Assembly (NCBI GenBank): GCA_964466455.1
Contig: CAYXNL010000040.1
Location: 1 to 21,603, forward strand
Length of the DNA: 21,603 nucleotides
DNA from: S010-25 sp964466455
Lineage (GTDB): Bacteria > Pseudomonadota > Gammaproteobacteria > SZUA-229
Direction: 5' to 3'
The notes below the pieces were generated by a model. That model saw nothing but the letters and a program-made list of their open reading frames with translations. It made no database searches and was not told the origin of the DNA. Position numbers and translations under genes: made by a program. This document shows positions 1-8,464 of the stretch, one piece after another (within the stretch, counting starts at the first letter, position 1; each line of letters opens with the position of its first letter).

Positions 1-307
1 TAAAGTAATCACCAAAACTGAAATTACCCAGCATTTCAAAAAAAGTATGATGGCGGGCGGTATACCCCACGTTCTCCAGGTCATTATGTTTACCGCCAGC
101 ACGAACACAGCGCTGGCTACTGGTAGCTCGGGTGTAAGAACGTTTCTCTCGACCCAGAAAAACCTCCTTGAACTGCACCATGCCGGCATTGGTAAATAGT
201 AAAGTCGGATCATTTGCTGGGACCAGTGAGCTGCTGGCCACAATTTCATGACCCTTCTCTTTAAAGAAATGGAGGAATTTATTACGCAACGCCGAACTAC
301 TAATCAT
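1..307 (-). CDS. alaS: Alanyl-tRNA synthetase, N-terminal 102 residues (3' end outside window)
   Basis: This class II aminoacyl-tRNA synthetase charges tRNA-Ala in the cytoplasm. The visible part is the start of the catalytic domain. It begins MISSSALRNKFLHFF and contains the segments SSSLVPANDPTLLFTNAGM and GKHNDLENVGYTARHHTFFE, which are highly typical of AlaS motifs 1 and 2. The ATG at 305-307 matches the usual start of the family. No clear Shine-Dalgarno sequence precedes it, and the upstream DNA is very AT-rich. The remaining roughly 770 residues lie beyond position 1. The gene follows recA and recX on the same strand, the common gammaproteobacterial order. The 108-bp inverted repeat at 380-487 separates it from recX, so it probably has its own promoter. 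Identity is secure. Confidence 0.96.
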   Translation of the reverse strand, partial: MISSSALRNKFLHFFKEKGHEIVASSSLVPANDPTLLFTNAGMVQFKEVFLGREKRSYTRATSSQRCVRAGGKHNDLENVGYTARHHTFFEMLGNFSFGDYF

Positions 308-379
308 TATATTATTTACTTTAATATCATCTTATAATTATTTGAATTATATGTTATTTTCTCATTTTTTACTGAAATA

Positions 380-487
380 GATAAAAAGGATACTTATTGT
401 TCAAGACACGCTGTAAATACATCCATGTAAGCTCGACACCCACATCCCTGTGGCTGACGGTCTTGAACAATAAGCACCCTTTTTATC
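380..487. repeat. Nested inverted repeat between recX and alaS (dispersed palindromic element / possible bidirectional terminator)
   Basis: Two 28-bp arms (380-407 and 460-487) are inverted copies matching at 26 of 28 positions. The outer ends read GATAAAAAGG and CCTTTTTATC. The 52-nt centre holds two smaller hairpins: TACAT-CC-ATGTA at 418-429 and CCACA-TCCC-TGTGG at 440-453. An A-tract before a long stem followed by a T-tract, on both strands, is the layout of a bidirectional terminator. The centre (TACATCCATGTA, then CTCGACACCCACATCCCTGTGG in pieces) resembles short intergenic repeats I recall from other gammaproteobacterial genomes, but that is memory and not a search. No open reading frame of note lies inside. 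Confidence 0.85.
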
Positions 488-581
488 CATCCTGTTAGGA
501 TATATGCAATAGTATTACTGATATCAAGTTATCCATAGAAATTTACCAGGAACGAAAATACCTTAATTTTGGCCAATCTGT

Positions 582-1022
582 TTATTTGATGACCTGCCTG
601 ATCATCTCCAGAGTAAATCCGCGATATTGTAAAAAACGAATCCGCTTTGCCCTGTCAGTATAATCACTGCTATCTGTATTTCGATATTTTTTTACAACCT
701 GCTGCTGCAATAGTGTTAGCCAGTTGATACTGCCAGTATTCAGATGTTGCTCAATCAGATGATCTGCTACACCGCGTTGCTTCAGTTCCCTCTGAATACG
801 AACCGGACCGTACCCTTTTAACTGTCGCAGACGAATATAGGCTTCAGTAAAACGCAGATCAGACAGCAGATCGGCATGCTGCAACTCGACAATAGCCTGA
901 GTGATTTCCTCTGCTACAAATTCACGTTGTACCAATTTCTGCTCTATCTCATGCACAGAGTGTTCCCGCCTCGCAAGCAGGCGCACAGCAGATGCTTTAG
1001 CCGTTGCCTTTTTCGTTTTCAA
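582..1022 (-). CDS. recX: Regulatory protein RecX
   Basis: RecX binds RecA filaments and limits RecA recombinase and coprotease activity. The 146-residue product has the usual family length and pattern of repeated three-helix modules: the N-terminal block ASAVRLLARREHSVHEIEQK, the middle block SDLRFTEAYIRLRQLKGYGP with RIQRELKQRG, and a C-terminal block ending IRFLQYRGFTLEMIRQVIK. The start is uncertain. The best position is a TTG at 1020-1022 with no clear ribosome binding site. The frame is open upstream as far as the recA stop codon, in the same frame, with only non-ATG candidates between. The 33-nt spacing from recA and lack of an obvious promoter suggest co-transcription or read-through from recA. 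Identity is secure; the start is not. Confidence 0.93.
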   Translation of the reverse strand: MKTKKATAKASAVRLLARREHSVHEIEQKLVQREFVAEEITQAIVELQHADLLSDLRFTEAYIRLRQLKGYGPVRIQRELKQRGVADHLIEQHLNTGSINWLTLLQQQVVKKYRNTDSSDYTDRAKRIRFLQYRGFTLEMIRQVIK

Positions 1023-1055
1023 CAGGGCGCACGTAAGAATGCAGATTAAGAAAAC

Positions 1056-2096
1056 TCAGGCTTCTTCAAGTGCCTGTTTTTGATCATCTTTCTCATTGAC
1101 GACCCGTTTTTTTAATAATTTATCACGTAACATCTGTTCGATATCATTTGCAATATCCGGATTTTCCTTAAGAAAAGTTCTGACCTTTTCCTTACCCTGA
1201 CCAATCTTATCACCCTGATAACTGTACCAGGCACCGGCTTTTTCGATTAGTTTATGTTCCACTCCCAGGTCAATCAGCTCGCCTTCACGTGAAATACCTT
1301 CACCATAAATAATTTCAAAATGTGCCAGTTTGAATGGTGGTGATACCTTGTTTTTCACCACTTTTACCTTGGTTTCATTACCAATAATTTCATCGCCTTT
1401 TTTGATAGCACCGATACGGCGTATATCCAGACGGACAGACGCATAGAATTTTAGCGCATTGCCACCAGTAGTCGTTTCCGGATTACCAAACATTACGCCA
1501 ATTTTCATACGTATCTGGTTAATAAAAACAACCAGTGTATTGGAGCGTTTGATATTACCAGTAAGTTTACGCAACGCCTGAGACATCAAACGTGCCTGCA
1601 GTCCCATGTGGGAATCACCCATATCGCCTTCAATTTCTGCTTTAGGCGTGAGTGCTGCAACCGAGTCGATTACCACAATATCTACCGCACCAGAACGCAC
1701 CAGCATATCAGTAATTTCCAGTGCCTGTTCCCCTGTATCGGGTTGGGAAACCAGCAGTTCATCTATATCCACACCCAGTTTTGCGGCATATTCCGGATCA
1801 AGTGCATGTTCTGCATCAACAAAAGCCGCCGTACCACCCGCTTTCTGCATTTCAGCAATAACGTGCAGGGTTAATGTGGTTTTACCTGAGGATTCCGGTC
1901 CGTATATTTCAACAACCCGGCCTTTTGGCAAACCACCGATACCTAATGCGATATCCAGCCCCAGTGAACCGGTAGAAATGACTTCAATATTTGGAATTGC
2001 ACCATTGTCGCCCATACGCATAACAGATCCTTTGCCAAACTGTCGTTCAATTTGTGATAAAGCGGCAGCTAGCGCCTTTTTACGATTTTCGTCCAT
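1056..2096 (-). CDS. recA: Recombinase RecA
   Basis: RecA forms ATP-dependent filaments on single-stranded DNA, carries out homologous strand exchange, and triggers LexA-type self-cleavage in the SOS response. The 346-residue product has normal length. It shows Walker A GPESSGKT (residues 66-73), the Walker B strand VDIVVIDSVAAL, the L1 and L2 regions around GDSHMGLQARLMSQALRKL and NQIRMKIGVMFGNPETTTGG, and an acidic C-terminal tail. The ATG at 2094-2096 is preceded by AGAGG at good spacing. It leads the recA-recX-alaS group. No canonical gammaproteobacterial LexA box (CTGT-N8-ACAG) is visible upstream. Nothing is odd in the protein itself. Confidence 0.99.
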   Translation of the reverse strand: MDENRKKALAAALSQIERQFGKGSVMRMGDNGAIPNIEVISTGSLGLDIALGIGGLPKGRVVEIYGPESSGKTTLTLHVIAEMQKAGGTAAFVDAEHALDPEYAAKLGVDIDELLVSQPDTGEQALEITDMLVRSGAVDIVVIDSVAALTPKAEIEGDMGDSHMGLQARLMSQALRKLTGNIKRSNTLVVFINQIRMKIGVMFGNPETTTGGNALKFYASVRLDIRRIGAIKKGDEIIGNETKVKVVKNKVSPPFKLAHFEIIYGEGISREGELIDLGVEHKLIEKAGAWYSYQGDKIGQGKEKVRTFLKENPDIANDIEQMLRDKLLKKRVVNEKDDQKQALEEA

Positions 2097-2101
2097 TCAA
2101 G

Positions 2102-2107
2102 ACCTCT
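2102..2107 (-). promoter_or_regulatory. recA ribosome binding site
   Basis: On the minus strand AGAGGT lies five bases upstream of the recA ATG. This is one of the few clear Shine-Dalgarno sequences in this part of the window and supports the start at 2096. Confidence 0.7.
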
Positions 2108-2138
2108 CTATGGTGTTTCGTATTGTCTGAAAGGTACG

Positions 2139-2147
2139 ATTATCACA
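2139..2147 (-). promoter_or_regulatory. Candidate extended -10 promoter for recA
   Basis: The minus strand reads TGTGATAAT, a TGn extension followed by GATAAT (five of six matches to the -10 consensus). It would place the transcript start about 35 nt before the recA ATG. No convincing -35 hexamer is present at 16-18 nt, which extended -10 promoters can tolerate. This is pattern evidence only. Confidence 0.4.
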
Positions 2148-2191
2148 TAGAAAATTACGATCAGATAGGGTGAAATGCTGAATATTTTTAG

Positions 2192-2220
2192 AAAAAGCCT
2201 GCCGGAATGAATTCTGGCAG
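2192..2220 (-). terminator. Rho-independent terminator downstream of prsR
   Basis: Just after the prsR stop codon, the minus strand forms a stem CTGCC/GGCAG extended by GAAT/ATTC across one mismatch. GC and then a run of five T follow it. This would end the long exopolysaccharide/prs transcription unit and insulate recA from it. Confidence 0.7.
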
Positions 2221-2225
2221 CATAA

Positions 2226-3575
2226 CTACACGGTTATATTAAGTTTTTTAATCAGATCATACAGGGTAGGCCGACTTACCCCCAGCAATTCTGCTGCAGG
2301 TGCCACTTTGCCGTTAACATGCGATAATGCTCGCAGGATAGCCTGATGTTCAACCTTTTCACGAATATCTTTCAGATTAAAGTTCATCGTTTCCGCTCCG
2401 ATTCTATCCAGTTCCAGATCAACCGATGAAAGCTGTTTACCGTCTGTCATAATAACCGCACGTTTGATACGATTCTGTAGTTCGCGGACATTGCCCGGCC
2501 ATGAATAGGTTTCCATTGCACTAAGTGCATTCTTGGTAAAACCTCGTAGTTTTCTGCCATGATCATGATTAAACTTGTCAAAAAAGAAGCGGGCAAGCAC
2601 GATCACATCTCCCTCGCGGTCACGTAACGGAGGAATTTCTAGAGGAATTTCACTGATTCGATAAAACAGATCTTCACGAAATTCACCCTGATCTATCCTT
2701 GCGCGTAAATTCTGGTGGGTGGCACAAACGACACGTACATTGACCGATATTGGTGTATGACCACCTACTCTTTCGATAACTCTTTCCTGCAGAAAACGCA
2801 ATAATTTTGCCTGCAATGAAAAAGGAAGATCACCCATTTCATCAAGGAACAGCGTACCACCTTCGGCATATTCAATCTTACCAATGGTCTGCTTGTTGGC
2901 ACCGGTAAACGCCCCTTTTTCATAACCGAATAATTCACTTTCAAGCAGAGTTTCCGGGATAGCCGCACAATTAATCGCAACAAAATTTCCCGCATTGTTT
3001 CTACCCAATGTGTGCAGCGCTCTGGCACATAATTCCTTACCCGTACCACTCTCCCCCAGCAAAAGCACCGTAGCATCTGAAGGGGCGACTTTCTCAACCG
3101 CTTTACAGACACCCTGCATTTGTGGACTACAGGCAATAACACCATCAAAAGGTTCATGGATCTTGTCCTGCTGTAGACGTTGATTATCATCTTCAAGTTC
3201 CAGCAGACGAAATGCACGATTTACAATCAGAGTGATAATTTCAGGCTCGAAGGGTTTTGCATAAAAGTCATAGGCACCAAGTCCAATGGCCTTCACTGCA
3301 TTATCGCGATCATTCTGCCCGGTAACAACAATTACCTGTATCTCCGCATCAATCTCAAGAATTTGCTCCAGTGCTGTAAAACCTTCAGAGGGATCATTTT
3401 CATTCGGTGGCAATCCAAGATCCAGAGTAACCACCGCTGGATGATACTTTTTTACCTGTTCCAGCGCCGATTCACGATCATTAGCAAGCAAAACTTCATA
3501 GTTTTCGAAACACCATTTAATCTGACTTTGAAGACCAAGATCATCCTCGACAACAAGTAATTTATTATTATTCAT
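2226..3575 (-). CDS. prsR: PEP-CTERM/XrtA-system sigma-54-dependent response regulator PrsR
   Basis: This NtrC-family response regulator would activate sigma-54 promoters after phosphorylation, most likely by PrsK encoded just upstream. The 449 residues comprise a receiver domain (1-125, acidic pocket D11/D12, phosphoacceptor D52 in TLDLGLP, conserved K107 in AKPF) and an AAA+ sigma-54 interaction domain (about 140-380). The AAA+ domain has Walker A GESGTGKE (174-181), GAFTGA (221-226) and Walker B TLFLDE (ending 246). A C-terminal Fis-type helix-turn-helix ends SRPTLYDLIKKLNI. The long receiver loop PPNENDPSEGF is typical of the PEP-CTERM-box regulator family. It is the last gene of the polysaccharide locus, 130 nt after prsK. 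Family PrsR proteins are known to control PEP-CTERM and exopolysaccharide genes; the exact targets here are inferred. Confidence 0.93.
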   Translation of the reverse strand: MNNNKLLVVEDDLGLQSQIKWCFENYEVLLANDRESALEQVKKYHPAVVTLDLGLPPNENDPSEGFTALEQILEIDAEIQVIVVTGQNDRDNAVKAIGLGAYDFYAKPFEPEIITLIVNRAFRLLELEDDNQRLQQDKIHEPFDGVIACSPQMQGVCKAVEKVAPSDATVLLLGESGTGKELCARALHTLGRNNAGNFVAINCAAIPETLLESELFGYEKGAFTGANKQTIGKIEYAEGGTLFLDEMGDLPFSLQAKLLRFLQERVIERVGGHTPISVNVRVVCATHQNLRARIDQGEFREDLFYRISEIPLEIPPLRDREGDVIVLARFFFDKFNHDHGRKLRGFTKNALSAMETYSWPGNVRELQNRIKRAVIMTDGKQLSSVDLELDRIGAETMNFNLKDIREKVEHQAILRALSHVNGKVAPAAELLGVSRPTLYDLIKKLNITV

Positions 3576-3705
3576 AATTATTTTTCAACATATACTCTCT
3601 GAATTGTCGAAATATCTTACACGGTAAATCAGATTATGCAATCTTCCCTGGTTACAGGCAGTCGAAAATCAGCAAAATATGCCCGTCAAATAGCAACGTT
3701 AACTA

Positions 3706-5763
3706 TCAGATGGATGGGATCGCTACAATAAAGCATGACCCTTCATTTACCCGGCTGGAAACTTTAATTTCACCACCTAATGCAAGAATGATTTCTCTTG
3801 CCTCATAAACACCTATCCCCATTCCCTTGCTCCCCTTGGTTGTTTTAAACGGTTTAAAAAGACAGTTTTTCATAAAATCCTCCTCCATGCCACAACCTGT
3901 ATCAACAACCTCAATAATCACCCTGTCCGTACCAGTTTTTTGTGTAATAGTTATTTTACCGTTGTCACTCGTAGCATCCTGGGCATTTTGTACCAGATGA
4001 CCCAGTATGGAAAGCAACTGGTTTTTATCAGCTTTCACACTACAGGTATGGGATTCACAGATCAGAACGGGGACAGGCTTGCCACCGGAAATCTCACGCT
4101 GATGTACCAGTTCCTCCAGTACCTTGATTACATCCACCCTGCTGGAATTATTTGTACTGGATTTTCCCCGTAATACCTCCATCATTTTATTCATTTTACT
4201 GACAGAATTATTAATTGTCTTAAATACATCTTCCATAAATAGTGGATTATGCATATGTTTTTCTGCATTACTGGAAATCAGGGTTAACTGGGCAATAAGG
4301 TTTTTAATATCATGTACTACATAGGTAGAAACCTTATTAAAACTTTCAAATTGTTTGGCTATTGCCAATGCTTTGGATGCATTTACCTGTTCAATGAACG
4401 TTGCCACCTGTCTGGCCGCTGTTTTCAGCAAATCACTATCTTCCCAGTTAAATGACTTCTGCCGAGCCGGTACATGTTTGAGTACAATAAAGCCGATTAA
4501 TAATTCATTATTAATTAATGGCACAATTAACCAGGGTCGGATTGTTTTAATCCAGTCCGGTAATTCAAGAAAACCGAGGCGATTATAGACCTGAGGCTGT
4601 TGTTCAAATTCGTCCACACTGATAACAAACTCATTATCCTCCATAAATTTTGGTAATGATGACCCAGCTGGTTGCCGTTCTTTCACAACGGGCATTTCCC
4701 AGCTATCAACGCAATAAAAAAAACCATCCTCTTTCCTTAACCACAACATTCCCCCAGGACTTTCGATAATCTGTGCAATAGATTTAATTGATTTATGATA
4801 AATAGATCGATCATCACTGGTTGATGAAACCGTACGGATAAAACGCAGCCATTCTTCCCGGTAGTCATATTTATAAGGATAGAAATGTTTATTAACCAGC
4901 ACATAAATTCGTGCTCGAATTCGTCGTGAAGAGAGAAACAATATTAAAATAAGAATGGTTGAAAATAGAAAAATAGCCTGCGCAACCAGTCCCCAGTTAC
5001 CACCAAAATCTCTAACATAATACCCGGCAAACCCCATCACCATCAGGTAAATGCCGCTGGTTAGTAAAGCTGTGGTATGGAAAACAACACGACGTGATAT
5101 AAATATTTCGGGTGACCACATCGGGTCACGTGATATACTGATACCCAGCAGTGGCACAATTAGTGCGTAAACAAATCCTCGTGTTTGCCAGAGCACTGGA
5201 TCAATACGCTGGTACAACAGGCTATCTGAATACATATAAAAATCAAACAGGCTCATACCAAGCAGACCAATACAAAGATACTTAATAGTCCATCGTTGTT
5301 CAGTACGGGTGTTTCTATATACCTGCTCGATAAGCACAATGGTTAACACAGCCAGCAACAGGAAGATAAATGTCAGATAATCAGTTGCTTTAAATAAATG
5401 TACGCCATTCAGAAAATATTTAAGCGCAACAGGAATAAACAGAATAGCAATAAAAAGGCTGAAAATAATACGAACTCTACGTAATATCGTCGGGCTGTAG
5501 CGTTCTTTGTATGCAGTGCTGAGCAGACGTTCCAGTAAGAATAGCCAACTGGCGCTTTTTATATATTCCAGCGCATTAGGCGATAAATCTTTAATGCCTG
5601 CCAGTGCTTCAAAAACCAGGGCGACTGACCACAAACAGCTTGATGCCGTTGCAATTAATAATGCCAGTTTGGTTAAACCCTTATGTTTATCCGTCAGAAG
5701 AATAGCGAAAAAAACAAGATAGGTAAAAGCGCTAATGGAGTAACTGATTGCGCCTATATTCAT
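3706..5763 (-). CDS. prsK: XrtA/PEP-CTERM-system sensor histidine kinase PrsK
   Basis: This inner-membrane histidine kinase is the presumed partner of PrsR. The 685-residue protein has a large membrane region of about eight hydrophobic segments (roughly 1-280), a GAF-like cytoplasmic domain (about 305-455), and a dimerisation/phosphoacceptor helix with H484 in VVHDIKNLIAQ. A C-terminal HATPase domain shows an N-box around LVQNAQDATSDNG, the G1 motif DTGCGMEE, and the G2 motif TTKGSKGMGIGVYEA. The architecture and the H-box with following HDIKN match the PEP-CTERM-associated kinase family. The input signal is unknown. The 196-nt upstream spacer carries a possible separate promoter (see 5818-5875), so prsK-prsR may be expressed independently of the export genes. 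Confidence 0.93.
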   Translation of the reverse strand: MNIGAISYSISAFTYLVFFAILLTDKHKGLTKLALLIATASSCLWSVALVFEALAGIKDLSPNALEYIKSASWLFLLERLLSTAYKERYSPTILRRVRIIFSLFIAILFIPVALKYFLNGVHLFKATDYLTFIFLLLAVLTIVLIEQVYRNTRTEQRWTIKYLCIGLLGMSLFDFYMYSDSLLYQRIDPVLWQTRGFVYALIVPLLGISISRDPMWSPEIFISRRVVFHTTALLTSGIYLMVMGFAGYYVRDFGGNWGLVAQAIFLFSTILILILFLSSRRIRARIYVLVNKHFYPYKYDYREEWLRFIRTVSSTSDDRSIYHKSIKSIAQIIESPGGMLWLRKEDGFFYCVDSWEMPVVKERQPAGSSLPKFMEDNEFVISVDEFEQQPQVYNRLGFLELPDWIKTIRPWLIVPLINNELLIGFIVLKHVPARQKSFNWEDSDLLKTAARQVATFIEQVNASKALAIAKQFESFNKVSTYVVHDIKNLIAQLTLISSNAEKHMHNPLFMEDVFKTINNSVSKMNKMMEVLRGKSSTNNSSRVDVIKVLEELVHQREISGGKPVPVLICESHTCSVKADKNQLLSILGHLVQNAQDATSDNGKITITQKTGTDRVIIEVVDTGCGMEEDFMKNCLFKPFKTTKGSKGMGIGVYEAREIILALGGEIKVSSRVNEGSCFIVAIPSI

Positions 5764-5817
5764 ATCACATAAACCATTTTAATAAAACTGAAATATGTAA
5801 CTAACCTGTATAAGAAC

Positions 5818-5875
5818 CTCTGATCAATGAGTGAAATTGTATCTAGCAAGCTGAATCATTCATAATCAATCAGAG
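5818..5875 (-). promoter_or_regulatory. Inverted repeat around a candidate prsK promoter
   Basis: CTCTGAT (5818-5824) and ATCAGAG (5869-5875) form a perfect 7-bp inverted repeat with a 44-nt spacer. Inside it the minus strand has GATACAAT, giving a -10 hexamer TACAAT at 5836-5841 (five of six matches) but only a weak -35. The site lies about 55-110 nt upstream of the prsK ATG in an otherwise unassigned 196-nt spacer. It could be a binding site, or chance in AT-rich DNA. Confidence 0.3.
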
Positions 5876-5959
5876 ACTCCATAACTATTTATATAGTGTT
5901 TTCCCTGCTGCTCTCAACCATGTCTCAGGTAAGCTAACGGGGAAGTAATAATATATTTA

Positions 5960-8341
5960 TCAAAGGCTCTTTAAAGCAGCTTCAGCTTTGTCTTTTGCCG
6001 AGAAATTTTTATTATTACTCAAGCTCTTATCAAGATAGACCTTCGCATTAGCTTTATCACCCGTCGCTTTATAGGCCATGCCAAGATGATAATTAAATAT
6101 ATTAATATTTGGCGCAGTCTTAACTGCCTGTTTCAGGCTCTCGATGGCTGCTTTATAATCACCGGCTTTATAATATACCCAGCCAACTGTATCCTGAACG
6201 ACCGGTTGTTTGGTCTGTTTGAGTTTATCCGCTAGCGCTTTGGCCTGCTTCAAACTACTTTTATCCTGCCGATGATCCGATAAAACAGAGGCCAGATTAT
6301 TCATTGCCAGTAAATTATTCTTATGCTTTTCGAGTATCGATTCATAGGTTTTTACAGCATTATCATACTGTCCTGCTGCTTCATAGATAGTTGCCAGTGT
6401 GATCGAAAGTTTAATATTGTTACTAGCCTGACTACCCTGCTGTATAACTTTCAGTCTTTTGCCTTTCTTTCCCTGTTTATTATACAGATCAGCCAATAAC
6501 ATATAGGCTTCTGCCGTAGCAGGCTGCTGTTGAATGATTTCTTTTAATTTAGCTTCTGCTTTTACATTAGCTTTGGTGGACAGGTATATCTTTGCTAATA
6601 ACAGTTTCAGGTCAACATCAGTCGGTGATTTCTTTATCGCAGCTTGAACTCGATTTATTGCATCACTGCTGTTTCCCGTATTAATTTGTATTGAAGTTAA
6701 CAATTTTAATATCTGACGGTTATTCTTAACTTTTGCATAACCCTGCTTTAATAAATCGACCAGTTTTTTATTGTCTTTCTCATGTACCAGATAAGGGATG
6801 GATTGTATATAACCATTGGCATTAGCTGGAAATTGTTTTACCAGTTTTATCGCAACCAGTTTTGCCTGTTCAAATTTCTTTTGTTTATTTAACAGAGCCG
6901 CTTTCATTGATCGGACTTCGTAATTTGAATTGTCGATGGCCAGATAACTATCAACCATCTTTTCGGTATTAGCCATGTCTTTTATACTGCCATAATATTT
7001 AGCTAACTTCATTAATGCTTTGGGATTGGAGCGATTATTCTCAAATGCATTATTTAACACGGCTTTTGCCTGTTCTTTTTCACCCAGCGCCTGATGTGTG
7101 GCTGCCAGCAGAAAATAGGCATCAACGTTTGCAGGATCTTCCTTCACCACCACACGTAACGCAATGACCGCATTCTGATAAGCTTTGTTTGATATATCAA
7201 TTTTAGCCAGTAGTAAATTAACTTTTGGATTATTCGGTGCAATCGCAATCGCATCGTGTAATTCTTTTAATGCTTCATCTTTCTGTTTCGCCTGCATATA
7301 CAGTGATGCCAGCGCAATCCGGGAAGTTACACCGGTTACATCATCCGAAAAATCTTTTACCGCTGTTTTGAAAACCTGTCTGGCTTTGTCAGTGTTTTTG
7401 TCTAATACATATAATGTGCCCAGGCTGATTCTTAATTTACCCATGGCAGGTGATTTTTTGATTAAAGCCACCAATTCAGCTTCAGCCGCTTTATTACCCT
7501 TGACTGCCCGAATATATGTTGCCAGGGTTAACTGCCTGTCCACAGAATCCGACTTATTTTCTATCGCTGCGCGAAGGGTTGATTCGGCTTTTTGTTTGTC
7601 ACCCGTTAGATTATAAAAAGCGGCAAGTTCTGTGTAACTGATAAAATCATCAGGTTTTTTTTGTAGTAAATTCTGATATATTTTTTCTGCCTTGGAATAT
7701 TTTTTATTGCTTACCAGTACTTTTGCAAGTAGCCGGGTTAACTGTATATTATTTTTATCTTTTGCCAATGACTTTTCAAGCACATCAATGGCTTTTTCCG
7801 GCTGCTTCTTCTGTAGATAAAGATTGGCAAGAAAACTGGCATTTTCAACATGGGCAGGATCACGTTTAAAAATACTCTGCGAAATAGCCAGTGCTTCAGC
7901 TGGTTTTTTGTCAAAAAAATCAATCCCGGCTTTTAACAATAACCCATCAATGTTTTGTGGCTCTTTTTTAAGTATCAGATCACGTTTTTCTTTTGCTTTC
8001 GTTAGATCATGTGCCAGAAGCAGATAAAAACGCCCGAGTTTTGCCTGGTCAGCAAAATTATCCGGGTTTAACTCAGCCGCTTTGGAATAATTACCAAAGG
8101 CCTGACGATAATCTTTTTTCTGCTCATAAATTTTTCCCAGTTGAAAATAGGCATCACTGTATTTTGGGTCAATCTGTAATACATTTTTTAATTCGATACG
8201 GGCTTTATCCAGATTCCCCGCTGCAATCGACTGCTTGGCTTTTTCAAGATAAGCGTTTTTACGTTCATCGGCCCCGCCACAGGCGGTAATAACTGAAGCC
8301 GTAAAACAGATGAGTAACAGAATTTTAATAGTACGAGTCAT
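5960..8341 (-). CDS. prsT: XrtA/PEP-CTERM-system TPR-repeat lipoprotein PrsT
   Basis: This 793-residue protein is built almost entirely of tetratricopeptide repeats. It starts with a lipoprotein signal peptide: a basic N-terminus (MTRTIK), a hydrophobic core, and the lipobox ITAC with the modified cysteine at C21. TPR units such as AKQSIAAGNLDKARIELKNV, SDAYFQLGKIYEQKKDYRQA and FNYHLGMAYKATGDKANAKV run from about residue 30 to the end. I recall the PrsT family as about 900 residues, so this member is somewhat short. A good ribosome site AAGGTA precedes the ATG at 8341. It lies between the fused sulfurylase/APS kinase gene and prsK. Its role is not settled in the family; a periplasmic scaffold for polysaccharide or PEP-CTERM protein export is the usual guess. 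Family naming is confident, function is not. Confidence 0.9.
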   Translation of the reverse strand: MTRTIKILLLICFTASVITACGGADERKNAYLEKAKQSIAAGNLDKARIELKNVLQIDPKYSDAYFQLGKIYEQKKDYRQAFGNYSKAAELNPDNFADQAKLGRFYLLLAHDLTKAKEKRDLILKKEPQNIDGLLLKAGIDFFDKKPAEALAISQSIFKRDPAHVENASFLANLYLQKKQPEKAIDVLEKSLAKDKNNIQLTRLLAKVLVSNKKYSKAEKIYQNLLQKKPDDFISYTELAAFYNLTGDKQKAESTLRAAIENKSDSVDRQLTLATYIRAVKGNKAAEAELVALIKKSPAMGKLRISLGTLYVLDKNTDKARQVFKTAVKDFSDDVTGVTSRIALASLYMQAKQKDEALKELHDAIAIAPNNPKVNLLLAKIDISNKAYQNAVIALRVVVKEDPANVDAYFLLAATHQALGEKEQAKAVLNNAFENNRSNPKALMKLAKYYGSIKDMANTEKMVDSYLAIDNSNYEVRSMKAALLNKQKKFEQAKLVAIKLVKQFPANANGYIQSIPYLVHEKDNKKLVDLLKQGYAKVKNNRQILKLLTSIQINTGNSSDAINRVQAAIKKSPTDVDLKLLLAKIYLSTKANVKAEAKLKEIIQQQPATAEAYMLLADLYNKQGKKGKRLKVIQQGSQASNNIKLSITLATIYEAAGQYDNAVKTYESILEKHKNNLLAMNNLASVLSDHRQDKSSLKQAKALADKLKQTKQPVVQDTVGWVYYKAGDYKAAIESLKQAVKTAPNINIFNYHLGMAYKATGDKANAKVYLDKSLSNNKNFSAKDKAEAALKSL

Positions 8342-8464
8342 GTTTGTACCTTAATTGCCTGGGTTTTTTATTTAAAAGATATGATATTATCAGATATGTG
8401 AATAAATCATTGCGAGTATAGTCTATTTTATGTTTTACATCATTGCTATTTCGTTAACTGTCGC

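Noticed and set aside
3670..3691. Sigma-54-like promoter before prsR (minus strand GGGCATATTTTGCT)
   Set aside because: The spacing between GG and GC is 9 or fewer nt instead of 10 and the -24 element does not align with TGGCAC.
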